Positions 9,297-17,488 of a stretch of 64,000 bases of DNA are shown one piece after another. Both the position numbers and the translations under genes were made by a program. Each line of letters begins with the position of its first letter. The first letter of the stretch is position 1. Source of the stretch: Streptomyces sp. TRM49041 (lineage in GTDB: Bacteria; Actinomycetota; Actinomycetes; Streptomycetales; Streptomycetaceae); NCBI RefSeq assembly GCF_008271805.1, contig NZ_VSRY01000016.1, positions 1 through 64,000 of the forward strand, given 5' to 3'. The notes beneath the pieces were generated by a model, which ran no database searches, was not told the origin of the DNA, and was given only the letters and a program-made list of their open reading frames with translations.

Positions 9297-10307
9297 TCAG
9301 TTCTTCGCGAGGACCGCCGGGCGGCGGCTGGCGATGACCCTCTTCGCGAGTGAGCGCGGGCTCGTCAGGAAGCCGAAGCCCCACGACATGTGCATCGTCG
9401 CGAGCGCCACCGGGATCTGCGCACGGGCCTTCAGCGACAGCCCCTTGCCGGCCGGGATCGAGCCGAGCGTGATGGCCGCGAGGTAGCCGCCGGGGATCAC
9501 GAAGCCGAGCGGGGTGAGTGTCGCGCCCACGACGAGTCCGGCCGCGATGGCGCAGACGGCCGTCGGCGGCGCCAGATAGCGGAGGTTGATCGAACCCTGG
9601 TGGTAGCGGGCGACGACATGGCGCCAGCGGCCGTAGTCCTTGTACTGCTTCGCCAGGGCGCGCACGGACGGCCGCGGCCGGTACTGCACGCGCAACTCCG
9701 GCGAGAACCAGATCAGTCCGCCCGCCTCGCGGATACGGAAGTTCAGCTCCCAGTCCTGGGCGCGAATAAACTCCTCGTTGTAGCCGCCCTGTCGTTCGAG
9801 GGCCTCGCGCCGGAACACGCCCAGATACACGGTCTCGGCCGGGCCCGCCTCGCCGCCCGTGTGGAACGCCGCGTTGCCCACGCCGATCCTGGACGTCATC
9901 GCGGCCGCGACGGCGTCCTCCCAGGCGTTCTCGCCCTCGGCGTGCATGATGCCGCCCACGTTCTGCGCGCCCGTCTCCTCCAGGAGCCGGACGGCCGTCG
10001 CGATGTAGTTCGGCGAGAGCATGCCGTGCCCGTCGACGCGCACCACGATCGGGTGACGGGACGCCTTGATCGCGGCGTTCAGCGCGGCGGGTGTACGGCC
10101 CGTGGGGTTCGGCACGGTGTGGACGCGGGAGTCCTCGCGTACCAGCTCGGCGGCGATCTCGTCGGTACGGTCCGTGGACGGGCCGAGCGCGATCACCACC
10201 TCCATCTCGCCGTCGTACTCCTGCTCGAGGATGTGACGGACCGCGTCGCGGAGGTGCCGCTCTTCGTCGAGAACCGGCATGATCACGGAAACCGGGGGCA
10301 GGGGCAT
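9297..10307 (-). CDS. Family 2 glycosyltransferase, membrane-anchored (ExoA-like)
   Basis: A 336-aa GT-A fold glycosyltransferase. The N-terminus PVSVIMPVLDEERHL is the GT2 signature, VRVDGHG takes the place of the DxD motif, and RAQDWELNFRIREAGG resembles the ED-type catalytic segment. Hydrophobic helices in the last 90 residues should anchor it in the membrane. It resembles succinoglycan-type ExoA transferases. The ATG at 10307 is chosen because GAGGAG lies just upstream; an upstream in-frame GTG at 10346 lacks one. It lies among LCP genes, consistent with building an envelope glycan. Donor and acceptor are unknown. Confidence 0.87.
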   Translation of the reverse strand: MPLPPVSVIMPVLDEERHLRDAVRHILEQEYDGEMEVVIALGPSTDRTDEIAAELVREDSRVHTVPNPTGRTPAALNAAIKASRHPIVVRVDGHGMLSPNYIATAVRLLEETGAQNVGGIMHAEGENAWEDAVAAAMTSRIGVGNAAFHTGGEAGPAETVYLGVFRREALERQGGYNEEFIRAQDWELNFRIREAGGLIWFSPELRVQYRPRPSVRALAKQYKDYGRWRHVVARYHQGSINLRYLAPPTAVCAIAAGLVVGATLTPLGFVIPGGYLAAITLGSIPAGKGLSLKARAQIPVALATMHMSWGFGFLTSPRSLAKRVIASRRPAVLAKN

Positions 10308-10513
10308 GGCTCCTCGGGGGTACGGGGCTCGTCCCCCGGCGGACAACAGCCTCGGGGGTCCGGGGATCGCCCCCGGCGGACAGCAGTTTCGCCCGCCACG
10401 TTACCGCGAATGGGGGACACCGGTGCGCGCCGCCCGGCCGGTAAGGCCGGTCGCTGATCGTATGGGCCTACTGTGCCAACGGTTCCCTCCCATTCGCCCG
10501 CGAGGTGTCCCAC

Positions 10514-12016
10514 GTGCCCACGCCGCCCCGCCGCCGCCCAGCCCGCCCGGTCCCCCGGCCGCCCGCCCACGGTGCGCGGAGGCAGGCGGCGGCGCCGAGG
10601 CCGCGGCGGCGGCAGCGGCCCCGGTGGGCGATGCGGATGGTGACGACCCTGTCGGTGCTGGTGCTGGGCGCGGGCGGGATCGGGCACGCGGTGGTGACCA
10701 GCCTGGACACCGGGATCAGCCGGGTCGACGCGTTCAAGGACATGAAGAACCGCCCCAAGGCGGGCCACGGCACGAACATCCTGCTCGTCGGCACCGACGG
10801 CCGCGAAAGGATCACGGCGGCGGAGAAGGCGCGGTACCGGCTCGGCGGGGCGCCCTGTCGCTGCACCGACACGATCATTCTGGTGCACATCTCCGAGGAC
10901 CGGCGGCGGGCGAGCCTGGTGTCGCTGCCCCGGGACTCGTACGCCGAGCTGACCGAGCACACCGACGCGACGACCGGAAAGCGGCACGGCCCGCACCCCG
11001 TCAAGCTGAACGCCGCGTACGCGGAGGGCGGGCCGAACCTGACCGTACGGACCGTGGAGCGGATGACCGGGGTGAAGATCGACCACTATCTGGAGGTCGA
11101 CTTCACCAGCTTCATGCGGACCGTGGACGCCGTGGGCGGGGTGCGGATCTGCACGGCCCGGCCGATGAAGGACCCCTACACGGGCCTCGACCTGCCGGCC
11201 GGGACGCACACGCTGGACGGCGGGAAGGCGCTGCAGTACGTGCGGTCGCGCCATGTCGACGGGGCGTCCGACCTGGGCCGGATGCAGCGGCAGCAGCGGT
11301 TCGTGGCCGCCCTGATCGACCGGGCGACCAGCGACGGGGCGCTGCTGCACCCGGTGCGGTTCCGGAAGGTCATGGGCGCCGTGGCCGGGTCGGTCCGGGC
11401 CGACGAGGGGTTCGGTACGGAAGAGATGGTCGCCCTGGGGAAGGCGATGCGCGGCTTCACGACGGCGTCGTCCGAGTTCACGTCCGTGCCGGTCGGGGCG
11501 GTGGGCGTGCACGTCAAGGGCCTCGGGTCGACGGTGAAGTGGGACCCGGTGCGGTCCAGGAAGCTGTTCGACTCGATCCGCGAGGACCGGCCGCTCACCA
11601 CGCGCCCGGCCACCCCGGCGCCGCGCAGGAAGCTCGTCGAGGTGGCCCCGAAGGAGGTGCGGGTGCAGGTCTACAACGGCACCCGGCTGGACGGTCTGGG
11701 CGCCAAGGTCGACGCGGCGCTGCGGGCGACCGGCTTCAACACGACGCGCACCCCGTACAACGCGGACCGGCGGGACGTGGTGCGCACGGTCGTCTCGTAC
11801 GACCCGCGCTGGGACCGCTCGGCGAAGTCCCTGGCGGCGGCGCTGCCGGGGAGCGAGCTGCGGGCCGTGCCGAGGCAGGGGGCTGTGCTGAAGGTCACGG
11901 CCGGTACGGACTTCAAGGCGGTCCAGCCGGTCCGCTCCGAGACGCCGCCGACTGCGATGGCGAAGCCGGCCGGGGGCTACACGGCGGTGACCGGGGACCA
12001 GGTGGTCTGCCCCTGA
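10514..12016 (+). CDS. LCP family glycopolymer ligase 4 with LytR_C domain
   Basis: A 500-aa LCP protein. It has an Arg/Pro-rich cytoplasmic N-terminus of about 40 residues, one membrane segment (MVTTLSVLVLGAGGIGHAVV), an LCP domain (NILLVGTDGRE, CTDTIILVHIS, SLPRDSYAEL, IDHYLEVDFTSF) and a C-terminal LytR_C domain (VRVQVYNGTRLDG). The GTG at 10514 is preferred over the GTG at 10505 because GAGGTG sits 6 nt upstream of it. SLPRD instead of SIPRD still keeps the Arg-Asp pair. It is divergent from the GT2 gene. Its stop codon is part of a 15-bp tandem repeat. Confidence 0.92.
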   Translation: MPTPPRRRPARPVPRPPAHGARRQAAAPRPRRRQRPRWAMRMVTTLSVLVLGAGGIGHAVVTSLDTGISRVDAFKDMKNRPKAGHGTNILLVGTDGRERITAAEKARYRLGGAPCRCTDTIILVHISEDRRRASLVSLPRDSYAELTEHTDATTGKRHGPHPVKLNAAYAEGGPNLTVRTVERMTGVKIDHYLEVDFTSFMRTVDAVGGVRICTARPMKDPYTGLDLPAGTHTLDGGKALQYVRSRHVDGASDLGRMQRQQRFVAALIDRATSDGALLHPVRFRKVMGAVAGSVRADEGFGTEEMVALGKAMRGFTTASSEFTSVPVGAVGVHVKGLGSTVKWDPVRSRKLFDSIREDRPLTTRPATPAPRRKLVEVAPKEVRVQVYNGTRLDGLGAKVDAALRATGFNTTRTPYNADRRDVVRTVVSYDPRWDRSAKSLAAALPGSELRAVPRQGAVLKVTAGTDFKAVQPVRSETPPTAMAKPAGGYTAVTGDQVVCP

Positions 12017-12105
12017 GCTTCGGGCCCTGGAGCTTCGGGCCCTGGCACTTCAGGCCCTGGAGCTTCGCGCCCTGGCACTTCGGGCCCTGGAGCTTCGGCG
12101 CTCGG
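12016..12105. repeat. Six 15-bp tandem repeats downstream of LCP 4
   Basis: Units of AGCTTCGGGCCCTGG alternate with a CACTTC variant at 12016, 12031, 12046, 12061, 12076 and 12091. The last unit is degenerate. The array begins on the final base of the LCP 4 stop codon, in the gap before the convergent thioesterase gene. Unit length is a multiple of 3. It may be a replication-slippage array; no function is evident. Confidence 0.9.
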
Positions 12106-12128
12106 ACGGCGCGCCCCGCCCCTGTCGC

Positions 12129-12674
12129 TCAGTCCTCGATGCCCTCCGCCGTGCGCCGCTCGCGCAGTTCGCGGATGGCACGGCGGCGGGCCAGCCGGTG
12201 GGTGCGGCGGATCTGCGCCTCCTGGTAGCGGCGCTTGTCCCGCTCGGTCTCCGGGACGACCGGCGGCACGGGCCGCGGCTTGCCGTCCGCGTCGACGGCG
12301 GCGAACACCAGGTACGCGGAGCCGACCTGCGTGGCCGGAGTCGACTCGTTCCAGCGCTCGGCCAGCACCCGCACGCCGACCTCCATCGAGGACCGGCCGG
12401 TCCAGTTGACCTGCGCCTTCACATGGACGAGGTCCCCGACGCGCACCGGCTCCAGGAAGACCATCTCGTCCATCGAGGCGGTGACCGCGGGCCCGCCGGA
12501 GTGACGTCCCGCGACGGCGCCCGCCGCGTCGTCCACCAACTTCATGATCACGCCGCCGTGCACCGTACCGAGCAGGTTGGTGTCACTGCCGGTCATGATG
12601 TGGCTGAGCGTGGTGCGGGACGCCGAGGTGGGCTTGCCCTCGAGCATGGCCTGATCTGTCATGCCCTCCACCAT
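12129..12674 (-). CDS. Acyl-CoA thioesterase, hotdog fold (YciA/ACOT-like)
   Basis: A 181-aa hotdog-fold thioesterase. NLLGTVHGGVIMKLVDDAAG is the characteristic helix-end segment with the catalytic Asp, and MDEMVFLEPVRVGDLVHVKAQV follows as the second strand set. The C-terminus is highly basic (Arg-rich, about 145-178). It would hydrolyse acyl-CoA esters in the cytoplasm. The start is uncertain: ATG at 12674 or ATG at 12662, neither with an ideal ribosome-binding site. Its link to the surrounding LCP genes is only positional. Confidence 0.87.
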   Translation of the reverse strand: MVEGMTDQAMLEGKPTSASRTTLSHIMTGSDTNLLGTVHGGVIMKLVDDAAGAVAGRHSGGPAVTASMDEMVFLEPVRVGDLVHVKAQVNWTGRSSMEVGVRVLAERWNESTPATQVGSAYLVFAAVDADGKPRPVPPVVPETERDKRRYQEAQIRRTHRLARRRAIRELRERRTAEGIED

Positions 12675-12781
12675 ATGCCCGGAGTCGGGCAGGTCCGCAT
12701 TGCATCAGCTTCGCTACAGCGCCGCCCCGATTTCCCACCCACCCTGTAAGAGCCGCCGAGGTGGGCGGCACACTGTTCGGC

Positions 12782-14080
12782 ATGAATGACTGGCCTGAAG
12801 GATGGTCCGACGAACGCGACGCGCGTCACGGCCGTGGCAGCGCCGGCGCCCAGCCCGAGGGCGCCCGCGTGATGCGCCATGTGCGGCCCGGGGCGGTCCC
12901 GCCGCAGCAGCGGCAGGGGTACGACGACGCCGTCGGCCAGGCCCCGGCATCGGCCCCGGGGTATGCGAGCGACTACAACACGGGCCAGGTCTACGGCATC
13001 CCGCGCGGCGCCGGCCAGGGCGGGGGCCCCGGTGGCCCCGGCGGGCACGGGCCCGGCGTGCCGCCCATGCCGTCGCACGGCCCCGGCGCCCGTCCGGCGC
13101 CGAACTGGGGGCGCCGGATCAAGATCGGCTCAATCACGCTGGCGACCGTCCTCCTGGTGACCACCGTCGGCACCTACTTCTGGGCCGACGGCAGGATGCG
13201 CCGCGAGGTGGACCTCTCCAAGGTCATCGAGCGCCCGGCGGAGGGCGACTGCACCACATATCTGATCGTCGGCTCCGACAGCCGTGAGGGCTTGACCTCC
13301 GAGGACAAGAAACGGCTGCACACCGGCTCCGCCGACGGCAAGCGCACGGACTCGATGATGATCCTCGCCGCGTGCGGCAGCGGGAACACGATGATCTCCC
13401 TGCCGCGTGACTCGGATGTGGAGATCCCCACGTTCGTCGGCTCGGAGTCCGGCAAGACGTTCAAGGGCACGGGCCGCCGTGTGAAGCTGAACGCGGCGTA
13501 CGCGGAGGACGGCCCCGAGCTGCTCGTCCGCACCGTGGAGCACAACACCGGACTGCGCATCGACCACTACGCGGAGATCGGCTTCGCGGGCTTCGCGAAC
13601 ATCGTGGACGCGCTCGGCGGTGTCGAGCTGAACATCGAGAAGGGCTTCAAGGACAAGAGGTCCGGGGCCGACTTCCAGGCGGGCAAGCAGACCCTGGACG
13701 GCGAGCAGGCGCTGGCGTTCGTACGGACCCGGTACGCCTTCGCGGAGTCCGACCTGGCGCGGACGAAGAACCAGCAGAAGTTCCTGGCCGCGCTGGCCAA
13801 CCAGGCGGCGACGCCGGGCACGGTCCTCAACCCGTTCAAGCTGTACCCGACGCTGGGCGCCGGCCTGGACACGCTGATCGTCGACAAGGACATGTCGCTG
13901 TTCGATCTGGCCGAGATGTTCTTCGCGATGAAGAGCGTCAACGGCGGCGACGGGAAGTCCATGAACATGCCCATCTCGGGCAGCCGCGGCGGCAACCTGG
14001 TCTGGGACAAGGCGAGGGTCAAGCAGCTGGTGCAGCAGATCCAGAACGACGAGAAGGTCACGGTCACGTCGGACCGGTGA
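12782..14080 (+). CDS. LCP family glycopolymer ligase 5
   Basis: A 432-aa LCP protein without LytR_C. It has a Gly/Pro-rich disordered N-terminus of about 105 residues, one membrane segment (IGSITLATVLLVTTVGTYFWA), then the LCP domain. In this copy the core reads CTTYLIVGSDSRE, RTDSMMILAACG, SLPRDSDVEIPTF and RIDHYAEIGFAGF. CTTYLIVGSDSR replaces the NILLIGSDTR form and an extra Cys lies in the strand, so it belongs to a different LCP subgroup from copies 1-4. The ATG at 12782 is chosen; an in-frame GTG lies at 12761. Confidence 0.91.
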   Translation: MNDWPEGWSDERDARHGRGSAGAQPEGARVMRHVRPGAVPPQQRQGYDDAVGQAPASAPGYASDYNTGQVYGIPRGAGQGGGPGGPGGHGPGVPPMPSHGPGARPAPNWGRRIKIGSITLATVLLVTTVGTYFWADGRMRREVDLSKVIERPAEGDCTTYLIVGSDSREGLTSEDKKRLHTGSADGKRTDSMMILAACGSGNTMISLPRDSDVEIPTFVGSESGKTFKGTGRRVKLNAAYAEDGPELLVRTVEHNTGLRIDHYAEIGFAGFANIVDALGGVELNIEKGFKDKRSGADFQAGKQTLDGEQALAFVRTRYAFAESDLARTKNQQKFLAALANQAATPGTVLNPFKLYPTLGAGLDTLIVDKDMSLFDLAEMFFAMKSVNGGDGKSMNMPISGSRGGNLVWDKARVKQLVQQIQNDEKVTVTSDR

Positions 14081-14086
14081 CGCGTG

Positions 14087-14112
14087 GGGGCGCGGCCGCC
14101 CGGCCGCGCCCC
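14087..14112. terminator. Hairpin between convergent genes
   Basis: An 11-bp GC-only stem (14087-14097 with 14102-14112) and a 4-nt loop lie between the LCP 5 stop and the convergent membrane-protein gene. Probably a bidirectional terminator. Confidence 0.55.
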
Positions 14113-14127
14113 GCGCGTCACTTCAGC

Positions 14128-14775
14128 TCACCCGGCGAACGGGTTCGCGTGGCCCGGGAGTTGCCGTCCCGGCCGCAGGAAGCGCTGGATACCGTGCTCG
14201 TCCCGCACTGCGACGAGCCCGGCCGCCTGGAGCCGCTGCGCGAGCTTCTGGCGGCGGGCCTCGCCCAGCTTGAAGAAGCCCAGGAGGAGACCGCCCAGGA
14301 AGACGCCGGCGCCGAGGGCCACGAGGTACTTCCCCGCGATCAGGATGACCACCACGGCCACGCCGAGCATGGCCCACGCCACGGTCTTCTGCCGCGGCTC
14401 GGCGGCCTGCCCCATGACGTCGAAGGCGATCCGGTCCTTGGCCAGGGCGACGGCCGCCTCCGCCTCCGGGAGCGGCTTGAGCGTGCCGGGCAGCAGCCCG
14501 GGCGCGGCTCCGCCGTTGCCGGCCTGCGGGTACGCGGCGATGGTGGCGGCCTCGCGGGCGCGCGCCTCGGGGTTGGCGTCGCGGTACAGGAACACGGTCA
14601 GGAGCTGCTTGTTGTGACCGTGCCGCCGGGCCTCGCCGTACTCGAAGCCGTACTGCTCGACGAGGTGGACCTGCGCGGCGACCCGGCCGGTGGCGGTGGC
14701 GCTGTCCGTGATCTCCACGACGTCCTGGGTGGCGATCTGCTGGAGAATCCTCGAGACCGTGCGATCCGTGCTCAT
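14128..14775 (-). CDS. Conserved membrane protein with stress-protein-like N-terminal domain
   Basis: A 215-aa protein of unknown function. The N-terminal soluble region (about 1-120; VVEITDSATATGRVAAQVHLVEQYGFEYGE) resembles the small domain of actinobacterial general-stress proteins. Two adjacent membrane helices follow (VAWAMLGVAVVVILIA and YLVALGAGVFLGGLLLGFF), then a basic cytoplasmic tail. The ATG at 14775 is preferred over the one at 14784, which would add MRN. It is convergent with LCP 5 and marks the last core-like gene before the accessory island. Confidence 0.65.
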   Translation of the reverse strand: MSTDRTVSRILQQIATQDVVEITDSATATGRVAAQVHLVEQYGFEYGEARRHGHNKQLLTVFLYRDANPEARAREAATIAAYPQAGNGGAAPGLLPGTLKPLPEAEAAVALAKDRIAFDVMGQAAEPRQKTVAWAMLGVAVVVILIAGKYLVALGAGVFLGGLLLGFFKLGEARRQKLAQRLQAAGLVAVRDEHGIQRFLRPGRQLPGHANPFAG

Positions 14776-14927
14776 GTTCCTCATCCTGCAAGGCGTGATA
14801 CCGACGGCTGGATTCCGGCGGCAGCGCAGCTTAGCCGACCATACGGACGCTGGTCAGGCCCGCGCCAAGAGCCGCGGCGCGGTGACACCGACGGCAGGGC
14901 CCGCGTCCTGACCGAGCAGCGCCCCGC

Positions 14928-15776
14928 TCAGTCCAGGGATGCCAGCGCGTCCGCTATCAGTGAGCGCGCTACAGCTCCCCGCGCAGCCCCCCGCGAGAGC
15001 CGTTCGAAGGCTCGGGCGTACAGCTGCACCTGGCTGGGCTGTGCAAGTGTGGAAGCGGCGTCCAACGTGTCCGCGTGGACCCTGGTGTCGTCGAAGATCG
15101 TGAAGGTCGGCATGGGCCATACCGTTCGCCGCGATGAGAACGGAATGATCCCCACAGCGACGTTCTGGAGATCCATGATCCCGAGCAGGTGACCGAGCTG
15201 AGCGGCCATGGTCTCGGCGCTGCACAGCCGGTACCGCAACACCGACTCCTCCAGCACGAACGAGAACCGGCGTGCGCCGTTGCTCAGCACTTCGTTGCGC
15301 TTGATGCGGGCCGCCACTGCGTCGCTCACGTCGTCCGGGGCTCCCCGGAAGTCTGCGATGGACGACAGCAGAGCGGCCGCGTATCCGGGCGTCTGGAGGA
15401 ATCCAGGGATCACGTCGGATACGTAGACCCGGAACACCTTTGTTCGTTGGTACAGGTCCCCTGTGGACTCCTGCAAGCGTCGGAGACCGGTCCGCTGCAG
15501 GTGCCTCCACTGCACATGAGCATCGGCGGACTGCCGGTTCGCTGCGATCAGGTCCGGTACGTCGTCATCAGCGGCGCAGGCTCGGCACCATGCCCTGATG
15601 TCCCGGTCGGAGGGAGGCGTCTTGGCGTTCTCGATCCGGGACGACTTCGACTCCGACCAGCCGCATCTGGCGGCCAACTCCCGCCCGGTGATCCCCGCGT
15701 CCTTCCGGATCTCGCGCAGACGGCCGGCGATTTCCTCACGGGACCTCTGAACGCGTGAAGAGGCGTGTAGGGGCAT
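14928..15776 (-). CDS. XRE/HTH_31 transcriptional regulator with DUF5753 domain
   Basis: A 282-aa regulator. The N-terminal helix-turn-helix spans about 12-70 (REIRKDAGITGRELAARCGWSESKSSRIE), and the DUF5753 domain fills the rest (IPGFLQTPGYAAALL is diagnostic). Streptomyces encodes many of these proteins, usually beside a small DUF397 partner. Here the partner position is taken by DUF6879 and an 84-aa protein. The ATG at 15776 lies 14 bp after the DUF6879 stop, so the three minus-strand genes form one operon. Likely targets are the phased GCAAG repeats at 16555-16645. Confidence 0.88.
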   Translation of the reverse strand: MPLHASSRVQRSREEIAGRLREIRKDAGITGRELAARCGWSESKSSRIENAKTPPSDRDIRAWCRACAADDDVPDLIAANRQSADAHVQWRHLQRTGLRRLQESTGDLYQRTKVFRVYVSDVIPGFLQTPGYAAALLSSIADFRGAPDDVSDAVAARIKRNEVLSNGARRFSFVLEESVLRYRLCSAETMAAQLGHLLGIMDLQNVAVGIIPFSSRRTVWPMPTFTIFDDTRVHADTLDAASTLAQPSQVQLYARAFERLSRGAARGAVARSLIADALASLD

Positions 15777-15790
15777 GGAGCCGGCCTTCG

Positions 15791-16306
15791 TCAGATCTTG
15801 TACAGGTGGTGCGGGACCGCCCGCTCCCAGACTGCTTCGAAGGCAGCGGAGCACAGCTGCACGGCCTCCGGGTCGGCCGTTATCTCGTCCTCGACCACCA
15901 CTCCGTCGCCGGAGAAGTGGTGCACCCGGAGCAGCGCGCCGTCGAACAACCAGAAGTCATTTCCGGGCAGGGGGACAACTGTGGCCCGTCGCCGCGGCAG
16001 CCACCGAACCTCTTCGCCCGCCGTGACGTTGGCGTGCGTGACGTAGTGCTCCCATCGGATGTACTCCGAGACGGGCTCGGAAACGACACGGGCGCGGCGG
16101 ATCACCACACCTCGGGCCACCGAGTCCGAAATCAACTGATCGTAGGGATGCCACCAGGAATCCCGGTCCTCCCAGTCGATCCGCTCACCCCGCTTCCATG
16201 CCTCGAACCGGTCCGTCGGAGCATAGGAGTCACGCAGCTCCAGGTGGACGGCAGACCGCTCGCACTGCCGCAGCAGCTCAGCGAAGCTGGGCACGCTCGA
16301 CGGCAT
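15791..16306 (-). CDS. DUF6879 family protein
   Basis: A 171-aa protein of unknown function with the usual DUF6879 hallmarks: FAELLRQCERSAVHLELRD near the N-terminus, RRARVVSEPVSEYIRWEH in the middle and GNDFWLFDGALLRVHHF near the C-terminus. The family commonly sits next to HTH/DUF5753 regulators in Streptomyces. The ATG at 16306 is chosen because AGGGAGG is 6 nt upstream; the GTG at 16309 is adjacent and in frame. Its first 29 bases overlap the preceding 84-aa gene, implying translational coupling. Confidence 0.82.
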   Translation of the reverse strand: MPSSVPSFAELLRQCERSAVHLELRDSYAPTDRFEAWKRGERIDWEDRDSWWHPYDQLISDSVARGVVIRRARVVSEPVSEYIRWEHYVTHANVTAGEEVRWLPRRRATVVPLPGNDFWLFDGALLRVHHFSGDGVVVEDEITADPEAVQLCSAAFEAVWERAVPHHLYKI

Positions 16307-16532
16307 CACAGGCCTCCCTGATCATCGGAATCATCCGGGCCGGAATCCTGACGATGGCTTCGCTGTCGGGCACCGGACCGTTTGCGGGGCTGCTCGCCTC
16401 GCACTCCACCTGAGTCTCGGGGCTCGGCCTCCACCCCTGCAACAAGATCTCTTGGGCTGCCGCGTCCGCCCACACCGTCGGGCAGTGGTCCCGGTCGGTG
16501 TTGGGGTCGATCCCGACGAACTCTACGGCCAT
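16278..16532 (-). CDS. Small acidic protein upstream of DUF6879
   Basis: An 84-aa protein of unknown function. MAVEFVGIDPNTDRDHCPTV is conserved-looking, followed by a WADAAAQEILLQGWRP segment. It resembles small proteins that precede DUF6879/HTH modules in Streptomyces. The ATG at 16532 has GGGAG six bases upstream. It is the first gene of the minus-strand trio and overlaps DUF6879. Confidence 0.7.
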   Translation of the reverse strand: MAVEFVGIDPNTDRDHCPTVWADAAAQEILLQGWRPSPETQVECEASSPANGPVPDSEAIVRIPARMIPMIREACDAVERAQLR

Positions 16533-16554
16533 GGCCGGCTCCCTGGTCTAGGTG

Positions 16555-16645
16555 CTTGCTCGGGCTTGCACGACCCTTGCTGAGCAGCAGAGACATCGTC
16601 AATAGCACTATTGGCCAAGCTAATTGGCGTGCAAGCTCATGCAAG
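16555..16645. promoter_or_regulatory. Phased GCAAG repeats: candidate operator for the HTH/DUF5753 regulator
   Basis: CTTGC occurs at 16555, 16565 and 16576, and its complement GCAAG at 16631 and 16641. Spacings of 10-11 bp equal one helix turn. GCTTGCACG (16564-16572) and CGTGCAAGC (16628-16636) are a perfect 9-bp inverted pair. The cluster lies between the divergent regulator operon and the 166-aa/methyltransferase genes. Role inferred. Confidence 0.4.
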
Positions 16646-16717
16646 TTCATGGAGTTCTCCGCCCGCCGCCTTCTACGTTCGCTCCATCGACCTCGGAAGT
16701 GATGGGGAGGGCGCGGC

Positions 16718-16945
16718 ATGATGACCACGGAACCCGCGCGGTGGCCGGCGGCACCAGTGGGGCTGCCACTGAGGATCGAGCGGGAGCCCGTGCTGGTGCC
16801 ATGGCTGCGCCGCGGAGCTTGCGGACGCGAGACCGCACGGCGGCCGCCTTGGCCGTGTCCCGGGCCGGAAAACCGAACCGACCGAGAGGAGCACCACTCG
16901 CATGACTGTCACCGTCGACAAGCCGACCGCCACGCGTACGCGTGA
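16718..16945 (+). CDS. Possible small protein (75 aa), weakly supported
   Basis: An open frame starting ATG-ATG at 16718 with GGGGAGGGC six bases upstream. The first 35 residues (EPARWPAAPVGLPLRIER) look coding-like, but codon bias decays in the second half and the frame overlaps the next gene by 44 bp. It could be a degraded or truncated small gene. No recognisable function. Confidence 0.3.
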   Translation: MMTTEPARWPAAPVGLPLRIEREPVLVPWLRRGACGRETARRPPWPCPGPENRTDREEHHSHDCHRRQADRHAYA

Positions 16946-17402
16946 CCCGAAGGAACTCCTCAACGCCGTCACACCTCACGTCAAGCACCTGAGCATCAAC
17001 GTGTTCGACAGCGGCATGACCGTATGGGACCGCGAGGTCGCGCTGCTGCTGCGCGACGAGGTCATGGTGCGGGACCTGGCGGAGCGCGTCCTCGGCAACG
17101 CCGTGATGTACATGATCGCCTCGATGGAGCACCCCGAGGTGCACCTCGGGGTCGGCAAGGTCGTGGACATCGGCGTGCACCAGGTCGTGCTGGACACGCC
17201 CGTGTACTTCGCGCTGTGCGATGTGTACAACGGCGGGGCATACAAGCACCACGCGCCGTTCATCCAGCGCCGCAACGACGGCACGGTCCTCCGCACAGCC
17301 GACTTCCTGCGCTCCGTCGGCTTCGCCCCGGACGAGGAGCTGTGGGCCAGGGACGGGGCGGAGTGCTCCCCGTGCGACAGCAAGGTCCCGGACAGCCACT
17401 GA
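16902..17402 (+). CDS. Unrecognised 166-aa protein paired with a methyltransferase
   Basis: I do not recognise this family. The protein is cytoplasmic, with no signal or membrane segment. Visible features are a helix-rich N-terminal half (LLLRDEVMVRDLAERVLGN), a His/Val-rich strand region (HPEVHLGVGKVVDIGVHQV), LCDVYNGGAYKHHAPF with adjacent histidines, and a C-terminal CSPC pair. The His and Cys positions could bind a metal, but this is a guess. AGAGGAG lies about 11 nt upstream of the ATG. The methyltransferase starts 87 bp after the stop on the same strand, so the two are probably co-transcribed and may act on a common substrate. Confidence 0.7.
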   Translation: MTVTVDKPTATRTRDPKELLNAVTPHVKHLSINVFDSGMTVWDREVALLLRDEVMVRDLAERVLGNAVMYMIASMEHPEVHLGVGKVVDIGVHQVVLDTPVYFALCDVYNGGAYKHHAPFIQRRNDGTVLRTADFLRSVGFAPDEELWARDGAECSPCDSKVPDSH

Positions 17403-17488
17403 CCGCCGTACCACGGCACCAGGCTGGGGCAACGCCATCCTGGCGGGGCCCCGGCCCGCGTCCCGACCCGCCCGACAGGACTGTGACC

